Both the position numbers and the translations under genes were made by a program. The notes below the pieces were generated by a model. It did not search any database. It had not been told where the DNA came from and saw nothing but the letters and a program-made list of their open reading frames with translations. This document shows, piece by piece, positions 6,346 through 14,043 of a stretch of DNA of 64,000 bases. Each line of letters starts with the position of its first letter. Within the stretch, counting starts at the first letter, position 1. This stretch comes from Pseudobutyrivibrio xylanivorans (GTDB lineage Bacteria > Bacillota > Clostridia > Lachnospirales > Lachnospiraceae), in assembly GCF_008935055.1 (NCBI RefSeq), contig NZ_CP043028.1, forward strand, positions 1,890,501-1,954,500, read 5' to 3'.

Positions 6346-8203
6346 ATCGAGTAGGAGGGAAAATTAAATAAATTTTCCCGACCTCTCACACCACCGTACG
6401 TACGGTTCCGTATACGGCGGTTCAATCAACTTAACAAGTAACACATCTTTCGGTGTAGTAATCTAACATTGAGACTAATCCAAAGCGAGTTAGTCTTTCT
6501 TTATTTATCGCAAAGTTCATTACTCTTAGTTGGCATACGTAGGCTATCCTCTTGCCCGTATAGGCTGTAATCCAAGCCGTGTCTTTATCAACTCCAAGCT
6601 TCATCAAATTCTTTATACGATTCTGTGGAGTTTTCCAATGTTTCCAAATACACATACGCAATCTAAAACGAATTCTTGAGTCCATTTCCTTGCAAAGTGT
6701 TTTCATACTACCTATCTTGAAGTAGTTTATCCAACCTCTGATGAGCTGATTGAGCTTTTCCACCTTGTAACTGTTGCTAACGCCCCAACTACGGCTAGTG
6801 AGTTCTTTCATTCTCTTCTTAAACTTTGCTACTGATTTTGCATGCGGCTTTGCCTTAAACTGATGTGCCCTTGAATCAAAGTAGAATCCGAATCCAAGAT
6901 ATTTTAATCCACTTGGTCTGTCTACTTTGCTCTTGGTCATGTTGACCTTGAGCCCCAGTTTCTCTTCAATGAATCGAGAGATATTTCTCATGACTCTATT
7001 TGCAGACATTTCACTACCAACCATGATGATACAATCATCTGCGTATCTTACAAAGTTAAGCCCTCGCTTTTCCATTTCCTTATCAAGTTCATTTAGCATG
7101 ATGTTTGCCAATAATGGCGAGAGATTTCCTCCTTGTGGTGTCCCCACAATGGAGTCCTCATACTCATCATCAATCATGATTCCACTGACTAGATATTTTC
7201 TTACGATAGATATAACATCTCCATCTTTTATAGTTCTACCTATGATAGTCATAAGTTTGTCGTGATTAACTGTGTCAAAGAACTTTTCCAAGTCAATGTC
7301 TACAATCCAGTCATTACCATCATTCATCATATTGAGTGCTGTTAGGATTGCTTGCTGTGCACATCTATTAGGTCTGAATCCGTAACTGTGGTCATGGAAT
7401 TGCTTCTCATAGATTGGTGTTAAGACCTGTGCTATGGCTTGTTGTATAAATCTGTCTGTTACTGTTGGTACTCCTAGGTTTCTGACACCACCATCAGGTT
7501 TTGGTATCTCCACTCTTCGTACTGGCTGAGGTTTATACTTTCTTGACCTCAACTGTTCCTTGATGATATCGCCGTTCTTTTCAAGATGTTCTTTGAGTTC
7601 TGTGTACTTCATTCCGTCCACTCCCTCTGCACCTTTGTTTCGTACGACTTGCAGATATGCTCTATTGAGATTATCACTAGATAGTATCTGCTCCATTAGA
7701 CTACTTGTGTCCATGCGTTCTTTCCTTTCCGCCTCGCTTGATTTGACCACCCTTTTCCCGATTGGTTACGGCAGATGTTGTCATCTCTGCAACGCGAGAC
7801 ATACTCAAACTTGTTGATTGTTCACCCCTTTGCTCCATCTCCATTACAGAGACTTCTTCGCTACTATGGGCTCGGCTGACTTCTCACAGTTCGTTGTTAC
7901 TAGGCTAATGGAACCTCTGTGAGACCTCCACGCTTAAGGTGCACGCTCTTTCTCTCCATATATCCGCCACATTTACTCTGCTACTACAAATGTGATAGTT
8001 ATTGGACTTCGTTGCTTATAGCCAACTTGTCTCTCGTAGCCTAGCCTTGTATGTGATTCCTGTTCGTCGGACCAGAGATTTGCTTACAGCTTCCTTCAGA
8101 TTCCACCTCACGATGGACACCCTTGCTGTTCGGCTATACACTTCCCACTATCTGGGCGTGTTTGGGACTTACACCCGTTAGAGCGCGCCCATGGCGCGCA
8201 AAC
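6346..8203 (-). mobile_element. Group II intron, probably IIC type, inserted after a terminator
   Basis: About 1.86 kb on the minus strand. The 5' end near 8203 reads GTTTGCGCGCC, then domain I with the conserved GGGTGTAAGTCCC. The reverse transcriptase gene lies in domain IV. Domain V is at about 6380-6425 (ACCGCCGTA...TACGGTGGT, with a CGC triad as in IIC introns), and domain VI ends CCTACTCGAT at 6346. The insertion is 9 nt after a Rho-independent terminator stem (8212-8237), the usual habitat of IIC introns. The exact 5' base is uncertain by a few nucleotides. Confidence 0.82.
6431..7714 (-). CDS. ltrA: Group II intron reverse transcriptase/maturase
   Basis: 427 aa from the ATG at 7714, chosen because GGAAAGGAAAG precedes it; an upstream ATG at 7750 lacks a site. 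Reverse transcriptase motifs are intact: GFRPNRCAQQA, DIDLEKFFDTVNH, GTPQGGNLSPLLANI and the catalytic FVRYADDC. The maturase/X region follows (NQLIRGWINYFKIG, then KNLMKLGVDKDTAW). There is no C-terminal HNH endonuclease domain, which fits IIC-type introns that rely on terminator hairpins and single-stranded targets. Nothing suggests inactivation. Confidence 0.93.
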   Translation of the reverse strand: MDTSSLMEQILSSDNLNRAYLQVVRNKGAEGVDGMKYTELKEHLEKNGDIIKEQLRSRKYKPQPVRRVEIPKPDGGVRNLGVPTVTDRFIQQAIAQVLTPIYEKQFHDHSYGFRPNRCAQQAILTALNMMNDGNDWIVDIDLEKFFDTVNHDKLMTIIGRTIKDGDVISIVRKYLVSGIMIDDEYEDSIVGTPQGGNLSPLLANIMLNELDKEMEKRGLNFVRYADDCIIMVGSEMSANRVMRNISRFIEEKLGLKVNMTKSKVDRPSGLKYLGFGFYFDSRAHQFKAKPHAKSVAKFKKRMKELTSRSWGVSNSYKVEKLNQLIRGWINYFKIGSMKTLCKEMDSRIRFRLRMCIWKHWKTPQNRIKNLMKLGVDKDTAWITAYTGKRIAYVCQLRVMNFAINKERLTRFGLVSMLDYYTERCVTC

Positions 8204-8211
8204 TACAAAAA

Positions 8212-8237
8212 GCCCTCCGAGGAAATCCTCGAAGGGC
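8212..8237 (-). terminator. Displaced tuf terminator, copy 2
   Basis: Stem GCCCTCCGAGGA (8212-8223) with TCCTCGAAGGGC (8226-8237), then TTTTTG on the minus strand. This is the undisturbed version of the terminator at 2191-2266. The group II intron begins 9 nt after the stem. Confidence 0.85.
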
Positions 8238-8266
8238 ATAATTTTAAAATTTGGGTTGGGCTGTTC

Positions 8267-8475
8267 AATTAATATTCTTAATTGATTTTTTCATTTTATC
8301 TCCTAAATAATAGCAGTATGACGCTCGTTTGCTCGCAAATTCAGATTGCCACGCAATCTTCATGTTCGCGTCTGTCGCCGCAAACATTCATGAAATAAAA
8401 AATGCTCAGCTCCAAGCAAGCTTGTGCTGAGCATTTTAATTATTTCATTAAGAATTTGCTTCTCGTCACTCGCGA
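8267..8475. other. Foreign 209-bp segment inside the tuf copy 2 downstream region
   Basis: In the other tuf ends the spacer GGGCTGTTC runs almost straight into the tuf stop. Here 209 bp intervene. On the minus strand they end with TAGGAGATAAA-ATG and nine codons (MKKSIKNIN) that stop exactly at the junction, so this looks like the leader and start of a gene whose body is gone. They also hold a hairpin AGATTGC-CAC-GCAATCT and a terminator-like hairpin at 8401-8432 (AATGCTCAGC...GCTGAGCATT). No full gene is present. Confidence 0.55.
8401..8440. terminator. Terminator-like hairpin in the inserted segment
   Basis: ATGCTCAGC pairs with GCTGAGCAT around a short loop. It is preceded by an A-run (8396-8401) and followed by TTTTAATTATTT, so it could act in either direction. 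It sits just upstream (minus strand) of the duplicated tuf end in this segment. Confidence 0.55.
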
Positions 8476-8529
8476 CTATTCGATGATTGTAGCAACACGA
8501 CCAGAACCTACTGTTCTACCACCTTCACG
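8476..8529 (-). repeat. Duplicate of the tuf 3' end, copy 2 (candidate att site)
   Basis: 54 bp matching the end of tuf except for TAA to TAG at the stop and one synonymous change. Upstream (8530-8650) it shares about 90% identity with 2358-2478, which is not tuf. In the tuf frame that upstream DNA stays open for more than 35 codons before the shared tuf end, giving a chimeric tail without a start signal. Interpreted as the junction between two tandem integrated elements. Confidence 0.82.
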
Positions 8530-8632
8530 ATTCATGCTTACGTTTATCGTAGTTACAATCGTTGATTTTTCAGTATTTCTTTTTATGCGATTATCTATAT
8601 TCGCATCATTATTTGCTGTTTTTAAAGTTTTT

Positions 8633-8650
8633 GGTACCAGAATGGTACCA
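8633..8650 (-). repeat. Element-end motif copy 2 (integrase-tail-like)
   Basis: Same GGTACC-AGAAT-GGTACC motif as 2461-2478. The minus-strand frame reads WYHSGTKNFKNSK then stop. It abuts the last codons of the toxin gene (stop at 8655), as if a recombination joined the toxin to the remnant of an integrase gene. Confidence 0.5.
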
Positions 8651-8654
8651 AGTC

Positions 8655-9173
8655 CTATTTTTCTTCTTTCTTAGGACTATAATTCTTACATGCTTCTTCT
8701 AATAGCTTAAAGTCGCAACTATTCTTGAGCAACTCAGTGTCTAAGCCAGCTAGAACTTTATCATATGTTTTCTTTGCTCTCTTTTGAGCTTGAACTAAGA
8801 GTTTCTTACATGCTTTATACTCTTTCTGAAGCATTACTTTTTCTTGTTCAGTAAACATTGAATCTTTAAAATCTACTGGTATTAAGCATTGTTTTGGAAT
8901 AGGTATCATAAAATTGAATCTCATCGAGCCTCTAGCCACAAGCTTTTTATGATCTTCAATTTTTATAATGATGTTGTCCTCTTGTGACTTTTTGTAGGAC
9001 GAAATAGGAACATAATAGTCTATATCATCTATTTTTAAAACAACACCATATACAAACTTACTAGAATTTGCATACCTAACATTAGGCACTGTTGTAAAGC
9101 CTCTAGAATTGATTTCTACTTCTTTTAAATAATTGATGTAGTCTTCATCAACATAATAAAATGATATTTTCAT
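8655..9173 (-). CDS. toxN: ToxN/AbiQ-family endoribonuclease toxin (type III TA)
   Basis: 172 aa, the usual length. The opening ISFYYVDEDYINYLKEV, the central KFVYGVVLKIDDIDYYVPISSYKKS and FNFMIPIPKQCLIPVDF are the conserved blocks of ToxN/AbiQ toxins, which cleave RNA and are held inactive by a repeat RNA. The call is strengthened by the gene order: promoter, 36-nt repeats, leaky terminator, toxin. AGGGAG lies 8 nt before the ATG. Such modules often act as phage-defence or plasmid-maintenance systems. The C-terminus ends in a lysine/glutamate-rich tail and stops 5 bp before the element-end motif. Confidence 0.88.
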   Translation of the reverse strand: MKISFYYVDEDYINYLKEVEINSRGFTTVPNVRYANSSKFVYGVVLKIDDIDYYVPISSYKKSQEDNIIIKIEDHKKLVARGSMRFNFMIPIPKQCLIPVDFKDSMFTEQEKVMLQKEYKACKKLLVQAQKRAKKTYDKVLAGLDTELLKNSCDFKLLEEACKNYSPKKEEK

Positions 9174-9192
9174 ATATTTCTCCCTAGATAAA

Positions 9193-9220
9193 ATTAAGGC
9201 AAGCCGAAGCTCGCCTTAAT
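9193..9220 (-). terminator. Terminator between antitoxin RNA and toxin gene
   Basis: 12-bp stem with one mismatch (ATTAAGGC-G-AGC / GCT-T-GCCTTAAT), TTCG loop, then TTTAT on the minus strand. ToxIN operons carry a partial terminator at this place, giving excess antitoxin RNA over toxin mRNA. Confidence 0.8.
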
Positions 9221-9227
9221 CTTGATT

Positions 9228-9334
9228 ACATTCGCTCGCTCTTATAGGGGCGAAACCCTAATAAAGTCGTTCGCACATTGTGGGGGCGAAACCCCAATAA
9301 AGTCGTTCGCACATTGTGGGGGCGAAACCCCAAT
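9228..9334 (-). ncRNA. toxI: ToxI-like antitoxin RNA repeats
   Basis: Two identical 36-nt units (9299-9334 and 9263-9298), plus a third diverged unit (9228-9262), read on the toxin strand. Each unit holds GGGGTTTCGCCCC, which can fold as a short hairpin, and ends CGAACGACTTT. Known ToxI RNAs are tandem repeats of about this length, processed by the toxin and folded into pseudoknots that inhibit it. Only about three units are present, fewer than in the type example, and the last is degenerate. Confidence 0.85.
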
Positions 9335-9361
9335 AGATGTGTAATCGCATCATCTGAGTAC

Positions 9362-9389
9362 ATTTTAACAAGATTTTTAAACTTGTCAA
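9362..9389 (-). promoter_or_regulatory. Promoter of the ToxI-ToxN operon
   Basis: TTGACA (9384-9389), 16-bp spacer, TAAAAT (9362-9367) on the minus strand. It predicts a transcript start near 9355, about 20 nt before the first antitoxin repeat. Confidence 0.75.
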
Positions 9390-9494
9390 CAACTATTTTC
9401 CATAGGCAGCTTTTACGTAAGCCCAGTATTTTTCCACTTATGATATTTAAAGCTCCGATATATATACTATTACACATACATTTGTGAAACAGGT

Positions 9495-10139
9495 TTAATA
9501 TTCTATTATTTCTGTTTTATAATCCGAATAACCACTACCCTTAAATGACACCGACACATGTGAGTCATCTATCCATTCGACTTTATAATCTGCATCTTTC
9601 CCATAAAGACTTGGTCCATCATCTTCCCAAAATACTACACCTGTATCCTTAGAATTAAATAAAGAATACCTTACATAAACATGGCTATATGAATCAAACC
9701 CAAATCCAACATTTTTAGCATAAAGCTGTACACCATTTGGAGATTTTGGCGAAAGATAATGAACATCTCCATAAATAACAAAATAGAATAAGAAGGTACC
9801 CGTTAATACTACTGCTACAATTACAGATATTATTGATGAAATCTGTTTCCCGCCATCAGTAATATCCACCTTATTTTTTATTTTTCTACCCAGCTTAAAA
9901 CCTACATAATGTCCTAATAACACTTGTATATTGGGAATAAGCCACAAGACAACTTCATCATTTTTTACTGAAATCATATAAACTATTATAGAAAACAGAA
10001 CAATCTCATAGGCAAATGAAGTATGATTGCAGGCTAGAACAATTTGCTGAAGCATCGTAATTGCACACATAAGCAAAAAACTATAGAATAATGACAACAT
10101 AATTAAATAAATAAAACCGTCCCAATCCTTTATTGTCAT
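9495..10139 (-). CDS. Membrane protein with DUF5412-like extracellular tail
   Basis: 214 aa. About four hydrophobic segments lie between residues 8 and 125. The C-terminal 85 residues look exposed (SPKSPNGVQLYAKN, VVFWEDDG, VEWIDDSHVSVSF), resembling DUF5412-type domains of small Firmicutes membrane proteins. Function unknown. It is the last gene of a same-strand run of putative lipoprotein genes. No convincing ribosome binding site precedes the ATG, so the start is uncertain. Confidence 0.55.
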   Translation of the reverse strand: MTIKDWDGFIYLIMLSLFYSFLLMCAITMLQQIVLACNHTSFAYEIVLFSIIVYMISVKNDEVVLWLIPNIQVLLGHYVGFKLGRKIKNKVDITDGGKQISSIISVIVAVVLTGTFLFYFVIYGDVHYLSPKSPNGVQLYAKNVGFGFDSYSHVYVRYSLFNSKDTGVVFWEDDGPSLYGKDADYKVEWIDDSHVSVSFKGSGYSDYKTEIIEY

Positions 10140-10213
10140 TCAATATATTATTAATCCATAAGGTAAACAGTAAATAATTCTCCAGATATTCTTCATGTTG
10201 CATTTACTCCCTA

Positions 10214-10927
10214 TCATTTCATGACATCAAGCACACCGTAATATGTTTCCATTGTGCTTTTATCTACAATCATATCTTCAGAAAAATCCTCTGGCGCATA
10301 TCTTAATAAATAATAATCCATGTCATGATAGATATAATAAATATTACGCAGAGCTTCAACACTATGAGACTCTTTTATTTCATTGTAGTAACCGATGAGC
10401 TTCTGAAAATCTGCCGAAAAATCTTCATTATCAATAGTTTCCTGTAACGCTTGAAGTTTTTCTATATAGGCATCTGCATTGTACTCGTTTGATGTTACTA
10501 CTGGTTCTCCATACTTTTCCCCATACTCAGTTTCATCCATTTCAGGGTAGGTTGCCTCTTTTTCATCAGGATCATAAGCATATTCTATCAAAACTTCTTC
10601 ACCAGTTTCATCATATAAGTTCCAAATTAATGCATCAGGGTCTTCGTACTTTTCAAATTCTCCGTCATAAACATATTCCTGTTCTAGAGATAGATTTTGC
10701 GCAGCAATCCAACTTGTTAAATCCGATATTTCCTCATCAGTCATTCCTTCTAAACACTTTTTCCTTACAGTAAGTACTTTGTCTTTTGAAGGTATCAATG
10801 AATCATTTTTTTCTTCAGTTGTTAATTCTTTTTCTTCTGAGATTGTAGGGGTGGATTCAACTTTATTTGAACCACAGCCTTGTAGTATGATTACACTTGC
10901 CAAGATAAGTATAATTGTCTTTTTCAT
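10214..10927 (-). CDS. Putative lipoprotein of unknown function
   Basis: 237 aa. The signal peptide MKKTIILILASVIILQGC ends in a lipobox cysteine at 18, so export and lipid anchoring are likely. A Ser/Thr/Glu-rich linker follows, then a mostly helical acidic domain (LEGMTDEEISDLTSWIAAQN; a Tyr/Glu-rich middle; YYNEIKESHSVEALRN). No family was recognised. GAGGAATAGAGAAA precedes the ATG. It lies 14 bp after the broken YARHG gene and is probably cotranscribed with its neighbours. Confidence 0.65.
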   Translation of the reverse strand: MKKTIILILASVIILQGCGSNKVESTPTISEEKELTTEEKNDSLIPSKDKVLTVRKKCLEGMTDEEISDLTSWIAAQNLSLEQEYVYDGEFEKYEDPDALIWNLYDETGEEVLIEYAYDPDEKEATYPEMDETEYGEKYGEPVVTSNEYNADAYIEKLQALQETIDNEDFSADFQKLIGYYNEIKESHSVEALRNIYYIYHDMDYYLLRYAPEDFSEDMIVDKSTMETYYGVLDVMK

Positions 10928-10941
10928 TTTCTCTATTCCTC

Positions 10942-11593
10942 TTAGTGCTTATCTAATTGAGATACTAACTGTAGATTAGCCCTCTCATACTCATTAAAAA
11001 CAGAATCGTCAAAATCTTCAGCTTCTACAGTTGGCACATACCATAGCTGCCCCATAAAGAAATCATATAAATCTGGGTCTGTAAAAATGTATCCATGTCG
11101 AGCATATATTTCATTTTTAGCTATGTTAATAATAATCCATGGATCATCAGAAAAATCAGAAGCCTCATAATATCTCTTATCCGTATCATAAATAGGATAA
11201 CAATATACGGCTATATCGGTGCATTCACGAACCTGCTCCATATATGTTTTCAATTTCAGCATCACGACCACTTAATGACTGACGAGTATAAATATCGCCT
11301 TCAAGATTGTTTCCATCGCTTATTTTTATATCAAGACATGCTCCAGAATCTCTTAATGGTGCACCATCTAACGTCCAACTACCTTCATAGCTCGAATAAT
11401 CTTCTGGAGAAATCGTATAATTTTCTTCATCCTCATTAGCTTCTATATCAATATTATCTGTAGACTGAGTGATTTGTTCCTCAGAATTTTGAATTGTAGG
11501 CTCATCGTTTTTTGCACATCCTACAAGTCCAATAATAGAAGTTAGTGATAACACCATTATTATTTGCTTTACATATCTAGTCTTCAATTTCAA
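10942..11593 (-). pseudogene. Frameshifted YARHG-domain lipoprotein
   Basis: Two overlapping frames together make one plausible lipoprotein. The first (11593-11225) starts at a TTG with AAGGA upstream, has a signal peptide ending GLVGC, a Ser/Glu-rich linker and a beta-rich start (YEGSWTLDG). The second (11271-10942) carries the C-terminal YARHG domain (KNEIYARHGYIFTDPDLYDFF, then FNEYERANLQLV). The frames overlap at 11225-11271, and the second has no ribosome binding site, so a one-base indel in that stretch is likely. The middle also looks short for such proteins. It could instead be two expressed pieces. Confidence 0.6.
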
Positions 11594-12401
11594 CTAATCC
11601 GTCCTTATTCTTTGTTAGTATTGTATCTTCAAACACAGCCACTTTCGCTGTGTCATCAGCAAGCTTTGTTATTTCATCTGTGTTGGTGAGATTGATTTTA
11701 TAAAACTCATCTTCTCCTTGAACAGAAGCACAAATATATGCATAAGACTCATTCCAGCCCCATACTTCAACTATATCTGCTTCTAATTGATTAATGTCAG
11801 CTATAGTTTGACCTTCATAAATCACCTTTTCATTGGCTTCGTCTTGTTCAACAACAGGTGTTTCCTTAACTATCTCAACTTCATCTTCATTCACTTTCTG
11901 CGGATTATCTGGTGTTGAAATATCATATACTTCATATTGGTCTTCATTATCTGTAGCCGCAACTAAATAATGGCCTGATGTAATAATCGAATGTACCTGA
12001 TTATCAAAGCTCATCAATTCCTCAAATTTATCATGATTCTTATCATAAACAAAAAGTCCTAATCCATTTGAATCTGCTTCGTCATATTCCAGAGTATAAA
12101 TGGTTCCTTCATACACTGCAAAATCATATGGATTAATAAGATTTTCAGTTACAACTTCATTTAAATCAGTGTTCGAATCATATTTCCATAGTTTTTTGTC
12201 AGCAAAATAATAGATTCCAGTGTTATCTTCCTTTGCCCAATAATAGGATATCGCATGAATGGTAACTTGTTGTTTTTCAATTTTTACTTCTGGTAATTCT
12301 TTTATATTTTCTGGTACATCATTTTTTGATGTACTACACCCACAAAATACAGATATTACAAGTGTCATAATAGCTGTATTTTTTATTAATCTTCTTCTCA
12401 T
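11577..12401 (-). CDS. Putative lipoprotein with beta-propeller-like repeats
   Basis: 274 aa from the ATG at 12401, preferred over 12425 because GGGAG precedes it by 6 nt. The signal peptide ends at a lipobox (SVFCGC). Repeating motifs such as GIYYFADKKLWKYDSN, YEGTIYTLEYD and GHYLVAATDN suggest propeller blades of the DUF5050 type, surface-exposed. Its last 17 bp overlap the start of the broken YARHG gene, so they share a transcript. Function unknown. Confidence 0.6.
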   Translation of the reverse strand: MRRRLIKNTAIMTLVISVFCGCSTSKNDVPENIKELPEVKIEKQQVTIHAISYYWAKEDNTGIYYFADKKLWKYDSNTDLNEVVTENLINPYDFAVYEGTIYTLEYDEADSNGLGLFVYDKNHDKFEELMSFDNQVHSIITSGHYLVAATDNEDQYEVYDISTPDNPQKVNEDEVEIVKETPVVEQDEANEKVIYEGQTIADINQLEADIVEVWGWNESYAYICASVQGEDEFYKINLTNTDEITKLADDTAKVAVFEDTILTKNKDGLVEIED

Positions 12402-12500
12402 TATTTCTCCCAATTTTTCATTCATTAAATTTTGCGCAGTATAACTATTTTAGTGTAAAATCTGGCTGATGTCTATTAATTATAACTTTATTAAAGAAAA

Positions 12501-12590
12501 GACTCTCTACCAGAATGATATGTACCCTCTTTACTGGACAATGAAAAGTTCAGTAAAGAGGGTACATATCATAGAGAAGAAGTCTTTTTT
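12501..12590 (+). terminator. Terminator-like stem hosting hairpin copy B
   Basis: GACT..CTCTA (12501-12509) pairs with TAGAG..AGTC (12572-12584), with A-runs before and TTTTTTATT after. The loop is occupied by the 56-bp palindrome at 12516-12571. The stem could end transcription in either direction at the tuf-proximal end of the lipoprotein island. Confidence 0.5.
12516..12571. repeat. Palindromic mini-element, copy B, inside a terminator-like loop
   Basis: 56 bp: perfect 21-bp arms starting TGATATGTACCC and a 14-nt loop beginning GACA. It shares the outer 12 bp and the CTGGACA border with copy A (2205-2252) but differs inside the arms by compensating changes, so the hairpin itself has been kept. 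Like copy A, it sits in the loop of a terminator-like stem. Confidence 0.72.
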
Positions 12591-12621
12591 ATTATGTTCT
12601 GGTACTAAACCTTCTAAAAAT

Positions 12622-12639
12622 AGTACCAGAATAGTACCA
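12622..12639 (-). repeat. Element-end motif copy 3
   Basis: AGTACC-AGAAT-AGTACC, a diverged form of the motif at 2461-2478 and 8633-8650. The minus-strand frame reads VWYYSGT and stops after about 10 more codons. It lies outside the tuf terminator, i.e. at the other end of the presumed integrated element. Confidence 0.4.
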
Positions 12640-12685
12640 GACACTATTTTTTACTAACCCCGTTTTCCTATTTTGGCATTAAAAA

Positions 12686-12714
12686 AGGCTCCCGAGGAAA
12701 TTCTCGGAAGCCTT
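12686..12714 (-). terminator. tuf terminator
   Basis: AGGCTCCCGAGG and its partner form a 12-bp stem with one mismatch and a short loop, then TTTTTT on the minus strand, 35 bp after the tuf stop. The sequence differs from the displaced terminators at 2191 and 8212, which agree with each other. Confidence 0.85.
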
Positions 12715-12749
12715 GATTTTACTATTTGGGTTGGGCTGTTCGCTCGAAA

Positions 12750-12803
12750 TTATTCGATGATTGTAGCAACACGACCAGAACCTACTGTTCTACCACCCTC
12801 ACG
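12750..12803 (-). repeat. Native tuf 3' end, parent of the two duplicates
   Basis: The 54 bp ending with the tuf stop, present again at 2304-2357 (identical) and 8476-8529 (two changes). Sequence identity ends sharply at the CGTGAGGG codons on the tuf side, defining one edge of a candidate attachment core. Confidence 0.85.
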
Positions 12804-13937
12804 GATAGCGAATGTAAGACCCTGCTCCATAGCGATTGGGTGGATGAGCTCGATTGTCATCTCTACGTTATCGCCAGGCATGCACATCTCTGTACCTGCT
12901 GGAAGCTCGCAAACACCTGTAACGTCTGTTGTTCTGAAGTAGAACTGTGGACGATAGTTGTTGAAGAATGGAGTATGACGACCACCTTCATCCTTTGTAA
13001 GAACGTAAACCTGAGCTGTAAACTTTGTGTGGCATGTTACAGTACCTGGCTTAGCAAGTACCTGTCCACGCTGGATCTGGTCACGGTTAACACCACGAAG
13101 AAGTGCACCGATGTTATCACCAGCCTGAGCCTCATCAAGAAGCTTACGGAACATCTCGATACCTGTTACAACAGTCTTCTGTGTATCTTCCTTGATACCG
13201 ATGATTTCAAGTTCGTCGTTAAGGTGAAGAACACCACGCTCTACTCTACCTGTAGCAACAGTACCACGACCTGTGATTGTGAATACGTCCTCTACTGGCA
13301 TAAGGAATGGCTTATCTGTCTCACGCTGTGGATCTGGAATGTAAGAATCAACAGTATCCATAAGTTCCATGATCTTGTCGCCCCACTCGCCGTTTGGATC
13401 CTCAAGAGCCTTAAGAGCTGATCCCTTAACGATTGGGCAATCGTTGAAGTCATACTCTTCAAGCTGCTCTGTAACTTCCATCTCTACGAGCTCGATAAGC
13501 TCCTCATCATCAACCATATCACACTTGTTAAGGAATACAACGATGTAAGGTACACCTACCTGACGAGAAAGAAGGATGTGCTCCTTTGTCTGAGCCATAA
13601 CACCGTCAGTTGCAGCAACTACAAGGATAGCGCCGTCCATCTGAGCAGCACCTGTGATCATGTTCTTTACATAATCAGCGTGGCCTGGGCAGTCAACGTG
13701 TGCATAGTGTCTCTTCTCTGTCTGGTACTCAACGTGAGCTGTAGAGATTGTGATACCTCTTTCTCTCTCCTCTGGAGCCTTATCGATGTTCTCGAAATCT
13801 ACCTTTGCGTTACCAGCTACTCTCTCAGCAAGTACCTTTGTGATAGCTGCTGTAAGTGTAGTTTTACCGTGATCTACGTGTCCGATAGTACCGATGTTAC
13901 AATGTGGTTTGGTTCTGTCAAAATGCTCTTTTGCCAT
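12750..13937 (-). CDS. tuf: Translation elongation factor Tu
   Basis: 395 aa, full length. It delivers aminoacyl-tRNA to the ribosome as a GTP complex. GTP-binding motifs are complete: GHVDHGKT (G1), DCPGHADY (G3), NKCD (G4) and SALK (G5); beta-barrel domains 2 and 3 follow, ending in the conserved [14 protein letters not shown] precedes the ATG. Last gene of the rpsL-rpsG-fusA-tuf cluster, with its own promoter candidate in the gap after fusA. Its final 54 bp are duplicated at 2304 and 8476, and the gene remains intact, as expected if integrated elements restore the end they invade. Confidence 0.99.
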   Translation of the reverse strand: MAKEHFDRTKPHCNIGTIGHVDHGKTTLTAAITKVLAERVAGNAKVDFENIDKAPEERERGITISTAHVEYQTEKRHYAHVDCPGHADYVKNMITGAAQMDGAILVVAATDGVMAQTKEHILLSRQVGVPYIVVFLNKCDMVDDEELIELVEMEVTEQLEEYDFNDCPIVKGSALKALEDPNGEWGDKIMELMDTVDSYIPDPQRETDKPFLMPVEDVFTITGRGTVATGRVERGVLHLNDELEIIGIKEDTQKTVVTGIEMFRKLLDEAQAGDNIGALLRGVNRDQIQRGQVLAKPGTVTCHTKFTAQVYVLTKDEGGRHTPFFNNYRPQFYFRTTDVTGVCELPAGTEMCMPGDNVEMTIELIHPIAMEQGLTFAIREGGRTVGSGRVATIIE

Positions 13938-14004
13938 TTTTAAAAATCCTCCTTAGATTAATGCCCGCTCCGGGCTGTTTAGTTCTAAACTCTCGATATT
14001 TCCG

Positions 14005-14033
14005 ATTATAATGGAAATATCGAGATTTTTCAA
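14005..14033 (-). promoter_or_regulatory. Promoter candidate for tuf within a hairpin
   Basis: TTGAAA (14028-14033), 17-bp spacer, TATAAT (14005-14010) on the minus strand. The -10 lies in the loop of a perfect 12-bp inverted repeat (13992-14003 with 14013-14024, CTCGATATTTCC), which would also form a hairpin in read-through RNA from fusA. Confidence 0.65.
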
Positions 14034-14043
14034 CTATTTAGAA

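Noticed and set aside
9263..9334. 36-nt direct repeats resembling a short CRISPR
   Set aside because: The repeats are contiguous with no spacers, no cas genes are present, and the position before a ToxN toxin explains them.
9226..9477. An 83-codon frame with the tandem peptide LLGFRPHNVRTT
   Set aside because: It is the translation of the 36-nt ToxI repeats and their promoter; the region is better explained as antitoxin RNA.
12726..13421. 231-codon plus-strand frame antisense to tuf
   Set aside because: A shadow of strong codon bias in tuf; no start signal and no family resemblance. The same holds for long opposite frames in fusA, rpoC, rpoB and the ribosomal genes.
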